Below, piece by piece: positions 1-5,977 of a stretch of 9,473 nucleotides of DNA (positions are counted from its first letter, which is position 1; every line of letters begins with the position of its first letter). The position numbers were made by a program, and so were the translations under genes. Under the pieces are notes generated by a model, which was not told the origin of the DNA, searched no databases, and saw only the letters and a list, made by a program, of their open reading frames with translations. This stretch comes from Candidatus Shapirobacteria bacterium UBA2283. GTDB lineage: Bacteria; Patescibacteriota; Microgenomatia; UBA12405. The stretch lies in the NCBI GenBank assembly GCA_002345725.1, contig DDWP01000044.1, forward strand, positions 1 to 9,473, read 5' to 3'.

Positions 1-1
1 A

Positions 2-529
2 GCTATTCTCGAGTTAGAAACCACACTAAAATCATATTTAGCTATCAACAAAATTTCTCGTATCGAATGTTACGACATCTCTCAAATGGGTACCAAGCAC
101 TTTGTTGGCGCTATGACAGTTTGGCAGGACGGCCACATCGCCAAAAATGAATATCGAAAATTTAAGATAAATTCCAAAGTCACCCCAGACGATCAATTTA
201 TGATCAAAGAAGTCGTCTACCGTCGTCTCCAGCATCCAGAGTGGCAGTTCCCTGACTTAATTGTCGTCGACGGCGGTAAGCCACAAGTGGCTGCAGCTAA
301 AGTTGCAGCTGCAGCCATCCTGAGCGAACATAGTGAGTCGAAGGATATTTCCATTATCGGTCTTGCCAAAAAATTTGAAACTATTGTTATCAAATCTGAT
401 GATGATTTCATTGAGATTAATTTACCTAAAAATTCTAATGCTCTCAGGCTCTTATGCGCCTTACGAGACGAAGCCCATCGTTTTGCCAATAGATATCGTC
501 GCGAGCTTATGGCAAAATCGATCTCATGA
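2..529 (+). CDS. uvrC: UvrABC system protein C, C-terminal part (5' truncated by window)
   Basis: UvrC makes the dual incision in nucleotide excision repair together with UvrA and UvrB. The visible 175 residues are the RNase H-like endonuclease half. It carries the family motifs ECYDIS (Asp codon 74-76), an EYRKFKI strand, VVDGGK (Asp codon 269-271) and DEAHRFA (His codon 476-478), matching the catalytic Asp/Asp/His set of UvrC. The reading frame is open from base 2, so the gene starts upstream of the window. The protein stops 10 residues after HRFANR. UvrC proteins normally continue with a tandem helix-hairpin-helix DNA-binding domain, and none is present here. The TGA stop overlaps the ATG of the next gene (ATGA), suggesting translational coupling to the glycosyltransferase genes. 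The last 48 bp recur at 1211-1258. Identity is certain; the missing domain could be lineage-specific or a real truncation. Confidence 0.95.
   Translation, partial: AILELETTLKSYLAINKISRIECYDISQMGTKHFVGAMTVWQDGHIAKNEYRKFKINSKVTPDDQFMIKEVVYRRLQHPEWQFPDLIVVDGGKPQVAAAKVAAAAILSEHSESKDISIIGLAKKFETIVIKSDDDFIEINLPKNSNALRLLCALRDEAHRFANRYRRELMAKSIS
482..529 (+). repeat. 48-bp direct repeat, copy A (3' end of uvrC)
   Basis: These 48 bases encode the last 15 residues and stop of UvrC. They match 1211-1258 with one mismatch (G at 520, A at 1249), at an offset of exactly 729 bp. The match stops abruptly upstream (481 differs from 1210). Downstream it runs only into the start codon shared with the following glycosyltransferase gene. 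Confidence 0.97.
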
Positions 530-1200
530 ATGTCACTGCTATAGTGCCTTGCTACAACGAAGAAAACCGGATTCTGCCCGTAATTAATGCTATTAAAAAA
601 TCAAAACTAATTTCAGAAATAATCATCGTTGATGACGGTTCTAATAACAGTTCCAAACAAGTACTAAAAAAGATAAAAGGTATAAAAATCCTAACCCACC
701 CACGAAATCTTGGTAAATCAAAAGCACTTAAAACTGGCCTTTTATCTGCTCAAAATAAATACGTATTTTTTATTGATTCTGACTTAGTTGGACTAAAGCC
801 AAAACATGTTGACAGAATGATTGACCAGTTTATTAAGCACAAACTAACGATGATTCTTAGTGAGCGTGAGCTAGAACATTCCTTCAATCGGTTTAATGGT
901 TTTGCTATTGCCTATACGGGAGAAAGAATTCTGCCTCGTGATTTTCTTATTCAAAATATTTCAGTTTTCGACTATCCAGGTTATCTTATTGAGCCAGCAA
1001 TTAATCGACTAGTTTTTTCAAAATATAAGGCCGGAAAAATCGTTTTAAATAATGTCGGTCAAGTTTTTAAAATTCAAAAGGGTGGTTTAAAACATTGGAT
1101 AAACGATTACAAAATGGTCATTGATTATATAAAATTTCTTGGGCCAAAAGACTTTCTCAGTCAGTTAGTTTTTGCAAAAAAGCTATCTGACTATTCTTAA
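526..1200 (+). CDS. Family 2 glycosyltransferase (DPM/DPG-synthase-like), paralogue 1
   Basis: A 224-residue soluble GT-A-fold glycosyltransferase of family GT2, transferring a sugar from a nucleotide-sugar to an unknown acceptor. Visible motifs: N-terminal VPCYNEE (residues 7-13), VDDGS (35-39), HPRNLGKSKALKTG (58-71) and the metal/nucleotide-sugar DSD (84-86). No transmembrane segment is seen, so it probably works at the cytoplasmic face of the membrane or on a soluble acceptor. The ATG overlaps the uvrC stop (ATGA), and no Shine-Dalgarno precedes it, so translation is probably coupled. It aligns without gaps to the next gene product over the first 87 residues, with somewhat over half of residues identical by eye and less conservation later. 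The likely role is cell-surface glycan or glycolipid synthesis, inferred from family and from the three-gene cluster. Donor and acceptor cannot be read from the sequence. Confidence 0.88.
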   Translation: MNVTAIVPCYNEENRILPVINAIKKSKLISEIIIVDDGSNNSSKQVLKKIKGIKILTHPRNLGKSKALKTGLLSAQNKYVFFIDSDLVGLKPKHVDRMIDQFIKHKLTMILSERELEHSFNRFNGFAIAYTGERILPRDFLIQNISVFDYPGYLIEPAINRLVFSKYKAGKIVLNNVGQVFKIQKGGLKHWINDYKMVIDYIKFLGPKDFLSQLVFAKKLSDYS

Positions 1201-1210
1201 CATAACTACA

Positions 1211-1258
1211 TTTGCCAATAGATATCGTCGCGAGCTTATGGCAAAATCAATCTCATGA
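1211..1258 (+). repeat. 48-bp direct repeat, copy B (orphan uvrC tail)
   Basis: A copy of the uvrC 3' end (47/48 identical to 482-529) between the two glycosyltransferase genes. It keeps the ATGA stop/start overlap with the following gene. The frame corresponding to uvrC has an internal ATG at 1238 that could encode a six-residue peptide (MAKSIS) ending exactly at the overlap. It is detached from any uvrC body here, so it is a remnant of duplication or recombination, or a retained translation-initiation region. Confidence 0.95.
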
Positions 1259-1929
1259 CAGTATCAGTCATTTTGCCATGTTACAACGAAAAACGTAGAA
1301 TTCTCCCTATTATCAAGGAACTTAAAAAGTCCAAATTAGTCAGTGAAATAATTGTAGTTGATGACGGTTCTGAAGTTGAAACAAAAAATATTCTTAAAAA
1401 GATTAATGGTATAACCCTAATTACCCACCCAAAAAATGCCGGAAAGTCTCAAGCCATGAAAACGGGACTACTTCACTCAAAAGGAGACATTATCGCTTAT
1501 CTTGATTCAGATCTTCAGCATTTTACTAGTATGCATATCGACGATCTAGTTAAACCAATAATCAATAATGACTGTGATCTAACATTAAGTGATCGCACCA
1601 AAGACCTCTATATTCTTAGAGGTTTTTCGGCCGCCTTTACTGGCGAAAGGGCCGCAAAACGTGAACTATTTACTAAAAACCTTTCTATTTTTAAAGCCAA
1701 AGGTTTTCTCATTGAGGCATCAATGAACAAAAAGTTTTTTAAAAATAAAAAGATAAAAATTCAACGTGTTACGTTTAGGAACGTCTGCAGTTACCTTAAG
1801 GTCAAGAAGCTTGGTATAAAAGGTCAAATTCAAGATATTAATATGTTTTCAGATATGGTTAAGTATTTAGGTATTAAAGAAATGGCTCACCAGGTTTATA
1901 CCGCCATGATGTTACCGTTTGCTAAGTAG
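1255..1929 (+). CDS. Family 2 glycosyltransferase (DPM/DPG-synthase-like), paralogue 2
   Basis: The tandem paralogue of the upstream gene, again exactly 224 residues. It has LPCYNEK (7-13), VDDGS (35-39), HPKNAGKSQAMKTG (58-71) and DSDL (84-87), the GT2 donor- and metal-binding signature. The motif TGER in the middle and FLIEA after it correspond to TGER and YLIEP in paralogue 1. No membrane segment is visible. The start ATG at 1255 lies inside the orphan uvrC tail and overlaps its TGA, the same arrangement as in paralogue 1. The next gene starts 2 nt after the stop, so these genes are very probably one transcript. Paralogues of equal length next to each other suggest related reactions on the same glycan with a different donor or acceptor; this is inference. 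Confidence 0.88.
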   Translation: MTVSVILPCYNEKRRILPIIKELKKSKLVSEIIVVDDGSEVETKNILKKINGITLITHPKNAGKSQAMKTGLLHSKGDIIAYLDSDLQHFTSMHIDDLVKPIINNDCDLTLSDRTKDLYILRGFSAAFTGERAAKRELFTKNLSIFKAKGFLIEASMNKKFFKNKKIKIQRVTFRNVCSYLKVKKLGIKGQIQDINMFSDMVKYLGIKEMAHQVYTAMMLPFAK

Positions 1930-1931
1930 TC

Positions 1932-2636
1932 ATGGGTGTAAAAGTCAGTATTATCACCTGTACTAGGAATTCAGATAAATACCTTTGGGAGTGTTTACAT
2001 TCAGTAGAGAATCAAACATATAAGAACATTGAACATATTATTATCGATGGTTATTCTAATGACAGAACTACTACGATAATCAAACAATATATTAAACGTC
2101 ACCACGATTATGACGTAAGTTATCATACTTATCCTGCTCGTGGTATTGCCAACGCTTTGAATATTGGGATCAAACATTCAACTGGTCAAATAATTCATTT
2201 CCTACATTCAGATGATTATTATTATTCATCAAATTCAATCACTAAAGTTATTAATTACTTTAAGCAAAATTCCCAATATAATTGGATACTAGGCAATCAC
2301 TTGCTCGCAATTTGTGGCAGAACATTGATATTACCAAATACATTTCTTACAAAAGTTATTGGTAAACACTTTCTTAAAATATTCCCTTGGATGTCTCATC
2401 AAAACACTTTTATGAGACGTATTGTCTATGATACTTATGGTTTATTCGATGAAACTTACCAGAATAATTTAGATTACGACCAGTGGCTAAGAATTGTCAA
2501 TCGTGAGCCAGTATTATTTGTCAATGACAATTTTAGTGTCTTTCGAGTCCATAAAAAGAGTACTACATTTAATCCAAAAAATTACCAACGATGGTTTAGA
2601 GAATATATCAAAGCACACCGACAAAATCCTAGCTAA
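1932..2636 (+). CDS. Family 2 glycosyltransferase (WcaE/WfgS-like)
   Basis: A 234-residue GT2 glycosyltransferase of a different subgroup from the two genes before it. It starts VSIITCTRNSDKYLWECLHS, typical of surface-polysaccharide transferases. It has IIDGYSNDRT (donor-binding loop), RGIANALNIGIKHSTG in the middle and HSDD as the DxD-type metal motif, followed by a DYDQW segment that is common near the catalytic base in this subgroup. It starts 2 nt after the previous stop and is the last gene of the + strand cluster. Its 3' end overlaps the 3' end of the convergent tyrosyl-tRNA synthetase gene by 8 bp, with no terminator hairpin between them. The likely role is addition of one sugar to a surface glycan or glycolipid; substrate unknown. 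Confidence 0.87.
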   Translation: MGVKVSIITCTRNSDKYLWECLHSVENQTYKNIEHIIIDGYSNDRTTTIIKQYIKRHHDYDVSYHTYPARGIANALNIGIKHSTGQIIHFLHSDDYYYSSNSITKVINYFKQNSQYNWILGNHLLAICGRTLILPNTFLTKVIGKHFLKIFPWMSHQNTFMRRIVYDTYGLFDETYQNNLDYDQWLRIVNREPVLFVNDNFSVFRVHKKSTTFNPKNYQRWFREYIKAHRQNPS

Positions 2637-3717
2637 CCCCCAACATCTCTTTCATTCTCATTAATCCCTCTTTTGCCGGACTTTGTTCAAAGTGTTCTCG
2701 AGCAGGTGCGAGCTTGGCAATGATCCATTCAGCTAAAGCATTCTTTAGATCAAGTGGAAATAATTCTCCACTCCCATAATCAGCTTTTAAATCAGTTACC
2801 TTAGTATAAATTTTGTCACCACCAAACTTTTCTGGTCGAGAAATTTTCAATTCGCCTATTTCTTCACCCCAGAACACTAATGTCTCTACCCAATTAATTA
2901 ATGGATTAAATTCAATTTCCTTTGGTGGACCGTAAGCTTTTTTGATTTTATCTCTAATTTCATCTGGGGTATCATGAATAAAAATTGCTGATCCAGGTTT
3001 TGATTTACTCATCTTCAATGTCTCCGCATCATTTTGACTAGTATCTGGACCAGTCAATCCGGCAATCAAATTTTGATGAATGGCTATTGGTGTCCACCCT
3101 CCCGGTAGTTTGTCACCCACTTCTCGAGCAATCACGTGAGCTTTACGTTGGTCAATTCCTGCATGAGCCAAGTTAACTCCCATGGTAAATATATCTGCCA
3201 CCTGAAGTGGTGGGTAAAACAATGTTGCCATGTCTACTTCAGTCCCTTGTTTCTTACCCATAATCGACACTGATCTTAAATTACGAGACAGTGTTACATG
3301 TTTGCCCACTCGCATAAAAGTTTCCCAGTGTGTTGGGTTATTTTCGTATAATTCTTTACCGCTAATAAACTCCACTTCATTTTCATCGACTCCAAAACAC
3401 TTTAAAGAAGCAATTAATCCCTGTTTAAAGTAATTATTTGTCGCTTCCCGAATATTCTCCCAATTTCCTCCCATTTTATTATTTAAAAAAGAATGAAAAT
3501 CAGCCAAAAATATCTTGCACTTTACTCCAGCCTTTAGAAAATCAGCAATCTTTCCCATAGATATTAGTCCAGTTCCCAAGTGCACCAATCCTGATATTTC
3601 AAAACCGATGTAGTGATTAATAGTTGTCCCCGATTCAATTAGCTTCTTTAAATCTTCTTCTGTCAACACCTCCTGACAGTTACGAGTAATTAATTTTATT
3701 TTTTCTTCTGTTGTCAT
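2629..3717 (-). CDS. tyrS: Tyrosyl-tRNA synthetase, archaeal/eukaryotic type
   Basis: Charges tRNA-Tyr with tyrosine. The 362 residues follow the archaeal enzyme rather than the bacterial one. YIGFEISG (36-43) supplies the tyrosine-binding Tyr. HLGT (46-49) is the class I HIGH site, with Thr replacing the final His of the archaeal HLGH. YPPLQVADI (168-176), AGIDQRKAH (186-194), KMSKS (235-239) and RPEKFGG follow, then a short C-terminal helical domain with LKNALAEWIIAKL. There is no C-terminal S4 RNA-binding domain, which bacterial TyrRS uses to grip the long variable arm of its tRNA. This fits the tRNA-Tyr found upstream (5585-5656), which has C1:G72 and a short variable loop. The gene follows the PqqB-like gene by 15 nt, probably in one operon. 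No Shine-Dalgarno is seen. Function is certain; substrate preference for C1:G72 is inferred from the family. Confidence 0.95.
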   Translation of the reverse strand: MTTEEKIKLITRNCQEVLTEEDLKKLIESGTTINHYIGFEISGLVHLGTGLISMGKIADFLKAGVKCKIFLADFHSFLNNKMGGNWENIREATNNYFKQGLIASLKCFGVDENEVEFISGKELYENNPTHWETFMRVGKHVTLSRNLRSVSIMGKKQGTEVDMATLFYPPLQVADIFTMGVNLAHAGIDQRKAHVIAREVGDKLPGGWTPIAIHQNLIAGLTGPDTSQNDAETLKMSKSKPGSAIFIHDTPDEIRDKIKKAYGPPKEIEFNPLINWVETLVFWGEEIGELKISRPEKFGGDKIYTKVTDLKADYGSGELFPLDLKNALAEWIIAKLAPAREHFEQSPAKEGLMRMKEMLGVS

Positions 3718-3732
3718 AGTGTGAATTATAAA

Positions 3733-4581
3733 CTAAATAAATAATAAATCTCCTTCTTTCGCCACATGGAAACCAGCATCCACAACCATTTTGAATTCAA
3801 CACTGTTTTCTTGTAATACTGGATTTGTATGATTTAAATGAATAAAACTCACCTTATCTGCAAATGGCAACAGTTTTTTCAAACTAGTGGATATGGTTGG
3901 ATGTGGAACTTTAGTTATATCTCGACCCGGCAGTTCATTCCCATTAAAGAAAGTACCATCAACAAAAGCGTGGTCGACTTCTAATAATATATTTTCAATT
4001 TCATTAAATTCATCCCAACTATCTATATCGGGTAAGAACAGTATCTTTTTATTTGGCCCTTGGATAACAAACCCAACTGTTTCCGAGAATTCGTCTCGAT
4101 GTGGAACCAAGACTGGAGTAAATAGTACTGAGTTACTTACTGCGACAGGAACTTTATTACTTAATTTAATCAAGTCAATGTTTTCTTTATCCACCAACGA
4201 CCTCCACGGCAAATTATTCCTAATAAGCGTGTCTAGTTTTGGCATTGCCCAAACCTTGAGCAAGTGACTGTTCATAACAGCTTTTTCCAAATTAATTAGT
4301 CCAGTAAAATGTCCAATATGCCCATGTGTTAGAAAAAGACCATCAATATCATTATTTTTCTGACACTCACTTAACATCTGCCATTGATCTTTAAAATCGG
4401 GAGTAGCATCGATCATCCACGATTTGCCAGCTTGCTGATCAACTATTCCAATCGACGCCACCATTCGCCTGTCTTTAGGTGATTTCCATTTTGACTTACA
4501 ACACTTTTTAACACAACCACACTGTGGTATTCCTGCATCTTGGGCAATTCCTAGTATTTTTATAAAAGCAGTATTTTTCAT
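3733..4581 (-). CDS. PqqB-like metallo-beta-lactamase-fold hydrolase
   Basis: A 282-residue metallo-beta-lactamase-fold protein of the PqqB-like branch. It opens with LGIAQDAGIPQCGC (10-23) and a cysteine cluster C21, C23, C27, C28 that resembles the structural zinc site of PqqB-like proteins. The catalytic metal motif is HGHIGH (86-91) in LTHGHIGHFTGL, with Gly where classical members have the metal-binding Asp. Further conserved elements are DATPDF (58-63), PHRDEFSETVGF (160-171), LPDID (183-187) and FIHLNHTNP (246-254). No signal peptide is visible, so it is cytoplasmic. It starts 1 nt after the stop of the upstream sulfatase-superfamily gene and lies 15 nt before tyrS. No PQQ biosynthesis genes are present, so a role in PQQ synthesis is unlikely and the true substrate is unknown. 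Family assignment is solid. Confidence 0.85.
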   Translation of the reverse strand: MKNTAFIKILGIAQDAGIPQCGCVKKCCKSKWKSPKDRRMVASIGIVDQQAGKSWMIDATPDFKDQWQMLSECQKNNDIDGLFLTHGHIGHFTGLINLEKAVMNSHLLKVWAMPKLDTLIRNNLPWRSLVDKENIDLIKLSNKVPVAVSNSVLFTPVLVPHRDEFSETVGFVIQGPNKKILFLPDIDSWDEFNEIENILLEVDHAFVDGTFFNGNELPGRDITKVPHPTISTSLKKLLPFADKVSFIHLNHTNPVLQENSVEFKMVVDAGFHVAKEGDLLFI

Positions 4582-4582
4582 A

Positions 4583-5542
4583 TTATTTTAATTCTCCAAT
4601 CCATAATGGTACTGTCATGCATTCTCGAGATTGGTGCAAATGTCCCCAAACTTTTTGTCCCTCAAACATATCGCCAAAGTTCTCGCCATGGTCACCATGA
4701 GCAATGACAATTGTCGGTCGATCACCACCCCGTATCTTGACTGCTTCGAGCAGACTACCAACTCGCGTGTCGAAAATTTCTAGCGCATCGACTTGCATCT
4801 GTCTAAACCGTTCAGCAAAAGGCTCAAGAATTTCCTTTGCCCTCATTGTATCTGGGTCAGTTCTGGTTGATCTTAAATTTAGTACTTTGCCTAATGTTGG
4901 CAATACTTTTTGTATATCATCTGGTATTCCTAGGCCAGAGTCGTAACAGTAATGTGTTTCCTGAGCGTTCAGAGACAACAAAAATGGACCAGTTCTCGGT
5001 ATCCGCTTCATGATTTCATCAACATGGGTTAATGGGAACTCCTTCGGCTCTCTGGGTTTCATTTGTTCCTCATTTAGATTTGGACCAAAATATATAGAGT
5101 CACTCCACGGAAAACCAGTTCGCAACCAACTTCCATCAGAAAATTGTGAAACTCCACCAACACATTGAACATGAAAATCAATTTTCCTAAACCCGTCTAT
5201 CACACTCGTTCCGGCTAACAATATGCCGCAGCCTTTATTAGCATCTCGGTCAGGTGCAGTAACGATTCTAAACATTTGTTTGGTTGGCTCATGGTAAAAA
5301 GGTAAATTGTCGCCACCTCGCGTTGAGGGAAAGTGACCAGCCCACATTGCTGCATGTGCCGCCGGAGTGTATGGTGCCAATGTCCAAGCTTCTCGCTTTG
5401 ATCCAATTGCATCCAAATTTGGAGTCCGCGCTCTCTGCGCGCAATCCCAAGAACAACTATCCGGTACCAACCAGACAATATTGGCATCTTTTATTGGCGG
5501 CAAGTTCTCAAGTCGTTTTCTTTCAGTTTCAAAATCAATCAT
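4583..5542 (-). CDS. Sulfatase/alkaline-phosphatase superfamily hydrolase
   Basis: A 319-residue protein of the alkaline phosphatase/sulfatase superfamily, metal-dependent hydrolases of phosphate or sulfate esters. The N-terminal strand IVWLVPDSCSWD (22-33) and TPNLDAI (40-46) are typical. The segment YTPAAHAAMWAGHFP (58-72) aligns with the sulfatase CxPSR-containing helix, with Thr59 at the nucleophile position instead of the formylglycine Cys. A phosphatase, phosphodiesterase or phosphotransferase is therefore more likely than a true sulfatase. The C-terminal AHGDHGENFGD (281-291) and GHLH (300-303) supply further metal ligands. No signal peptide or membrane segment is visible. The ATG at 5542 is chosen over an upstream in-frame TTG at 5566, because the family's first strand follows normally and the TTG would add eight hydrophobic residues close to the tRNA. 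It is the first protein gene after tRNA-Tyr. Substrate unknown. Confidence 0.8.
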   Translation of the reverse strand: MIDFETERKRLENLPPIKDANIVWLVPDSCSWDCAQRARTPNLDAIGSKREAWTLAPYTPAAHAAMWAGHFPSTRGGDNLPFYHEPTKQMFRIVTAPDRDANKGCGILLAGTSVIDGFRKIDFHVQCVGGVSQFSDGSWLRTGFPWSDSIYFGPNLNEEQMKPREPKEFPLTHVDEIMKRIPRTGPFLLSLNAQETHYCYDSGLGIPDDIQKVLPTLGKVLNLRSTRTDPDTMRAKEILEPFAERFRQMQVDALEIFDTRVGSLLEAVKIRGGDRPTIVIAHGDHGENFGDMFEGQKVWGHLHQSRECMTVPLWIGELK

Positions 5543-5551
5543 AAATAGTTT

Positions 5552-5578
5552 AACTAATAAAAACAATTAATAAAAATT
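5552..5578 (-). terminator. Weak AT-rich hairpin after tRNA-Tyr
   Basis: Downstream of the tRNA on the - strand, an ACAATT/AATTGT stem with a 6-nt loop is followed by a short T-run. The stem is AT-rich with a single C:G pair, so it is a weak terminator at best. It may mark the tRNA 3' end or let most polymerases through into the downstream genes. Confidence 0.3.
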
Positions 5579-5584
5579 GTTTTG

Positions 5585-5656
5585 TCCAACGGGCAAGACT
5601 TGCACTTGCTTAAAAAGGTTTTACAGACCTTCGCCTAGCTATTCGGCCACCGTTGG
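5585..5656 (-). tRNA. tRNA-Tyr(GUA), archaeal-like, class I variable loop, no encoded CCA
   Basis: A cloverleaf folds on the - strand. The acceptor stem 5656-5650 pairs with 5592-5586, seven Watson-Crick pairs beginning C1:G72. The D stem GCC/GGC has 3 bp. The anticodon stem AAGGT/ACCTT has 5 bp, with loop CTGTAAA, so the anticodon is GTA. The variable loop is 5 nt (TTTAA). The T stem GCAAG/CTTGC has 5 bp, with loop TGCAAGT. The discriminator is A73 and the next bases are CAA, so CCA must be added enzymatically. C1:G72 and the short variable loop are features of archaeal/eukaryotic tRNA-Tyr; bacterial tRNA-Tyr has G1:C72 and a long variable arm. Oddities: T-loop position 55 is G instead of T, and the D loop has AG where GG is expected at 18-19. 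It lies upstream of, and on the same strand as, the archaeal-type tyrS. Confidence 0.87.
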
Positions 5657-5660
5657 TTGT

Positions 5661-5690
5661 GGCACAATTGAGACGTCTCTCGACTGTGCC
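5661..5690 (-). other. Long hairpin just 5' of tRNA-Tyr
   Basis: Twelve stacked positions form arms 5690-5679 and 5672-5661 around a 6-nt loop that contains ACGU. As - strand RNA, 11 of 12 positions pair (one C/A mismatch, one G-U). On the + strand the G-U becomes a mismatch, so the structure fits a - strand transcript. It ends 4 nt before the tRNA 5' end and has no U-run, so it is not an intrinsic terminator. A processing or stability element between the small ORF and the tRNA is possible. Confidence 0.6.
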
Positions 5691-5708
5691 TATCTATAGC
5701 ACATACCA

Positions 5709-5879
5709 TCAACCCCTCAGATTTAAACCACTAAATACACGGACCATGTCCAATTCCGGTTTTAGCTCCCTTGGTTTAGGTAAATCTGGCATTTTCTTTT
5801 CCTTAATAGTCACTTCAGCTTTTCTTACGCGTTCAGCATTACCTCTGCCAACTGAAGTTTGCATTATTGAGTCACACAT
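5709..5879 (-). CDS. 56-residue small protein downstream of the T-box
   Basis: This is not a family I recognise. It is a 56-residue basic, proline-containing ORF starting MCDSIMQTSVGRGNAERVRK and ending GLNLRG with a TGA stop. No signal peptide, membrane helix or cysteine cluster is visible; the middle (AEVTIKEKKMPDLPKPRELK) is lysine-rich and probably flexible. The case for a real gene is the ribosome-binding site. AAAGGAGGTGG lies 8 nt before the ATG and matches the 16S rRNA 3' end over about 10 bases, while most other starts in this window have no Shine-Dalgarno. It is the first reading frame after the T-box terminator, so it should be made only when the T-box reads through. It precedes a hairpin and tRNA-Tyr. 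It could be a short effector, a coupling peptide or a lineage-specific protein. Confidence 0.65.
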   Translation of the reverse strand: MCDSIMQTSVGRGNAERVRKAEVTIKEKKMPDLPKPRELKPELDMVRVFSGLNLRG

Positions 5880-5886
5880 ATTTTTT

Positions 5887-5895
5887 CCACCTCCT
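5887..5895 (-). promoter_or_regulatory. Strong Shine-Dalgarno of the 56-codon ORF
   Basis: On the - strand AGGAGGTGG, preceded by further A residues, complements the 16S 3' end over about 10 bases and sits 8 nt before the ATG at 5879. It stands out because neighbouring genes lack such a site. Confidence 0.75.
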
Positions 5896-5923
5896 TTTTT
5901 TAATTAAATAATTAATAACCACC

Positions 5924-5977
5924 AAAAAGCCCCCACGCCTGTAAACATCTAAAAAGACGCTTACAAGGGTGAGGGCT
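5924..5977 (-). terminator. T-box intrinsic terminator
   Basis: A long stem whose base pairs AGCCCTCAC with GTGGGGGCT (one G-U) and extends through imperfect pairs to a T-rich loop, followed by five T's. Its 5' arm is the same CTCACCCTTGT strand used by the antiterminator, so the two structures are mutually exclusive, as in T-box switches. Confidence 0.85.

Noticed and set aside
3718..3730. TATAAT 7 nt before the tyrS start, suggesting a leaderless promoter
   Set aside because: No -35 box at the proper distance and the 15-nt gap is AT-rich by nature; kept only as a weak possibility.
3733..4581. PQQ biosynthesis function for the PqqB-like protein
   Set aside because: No other pqq genes are present, and this branch of the family is widespread without PQQ synthesis.
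5543..5566. TTG start giving an eight-residue longer sulfatase-superfamily protein
   Set aside because: The extra residues add nothing family-like and the ATG at 5542 directly precedes the expected N-terminus.
5661..5690. Hairpin as a transcription terminator
   Set aside because: There is no U-run after it on either strand.
5653..5907. 84-codon + strand ORF over this region
   Set aside because: It lies antisense to the 56-codon ORF and hairpin, starts inside the tRNA, has no ribosome-binding site and shows no recognisable family.
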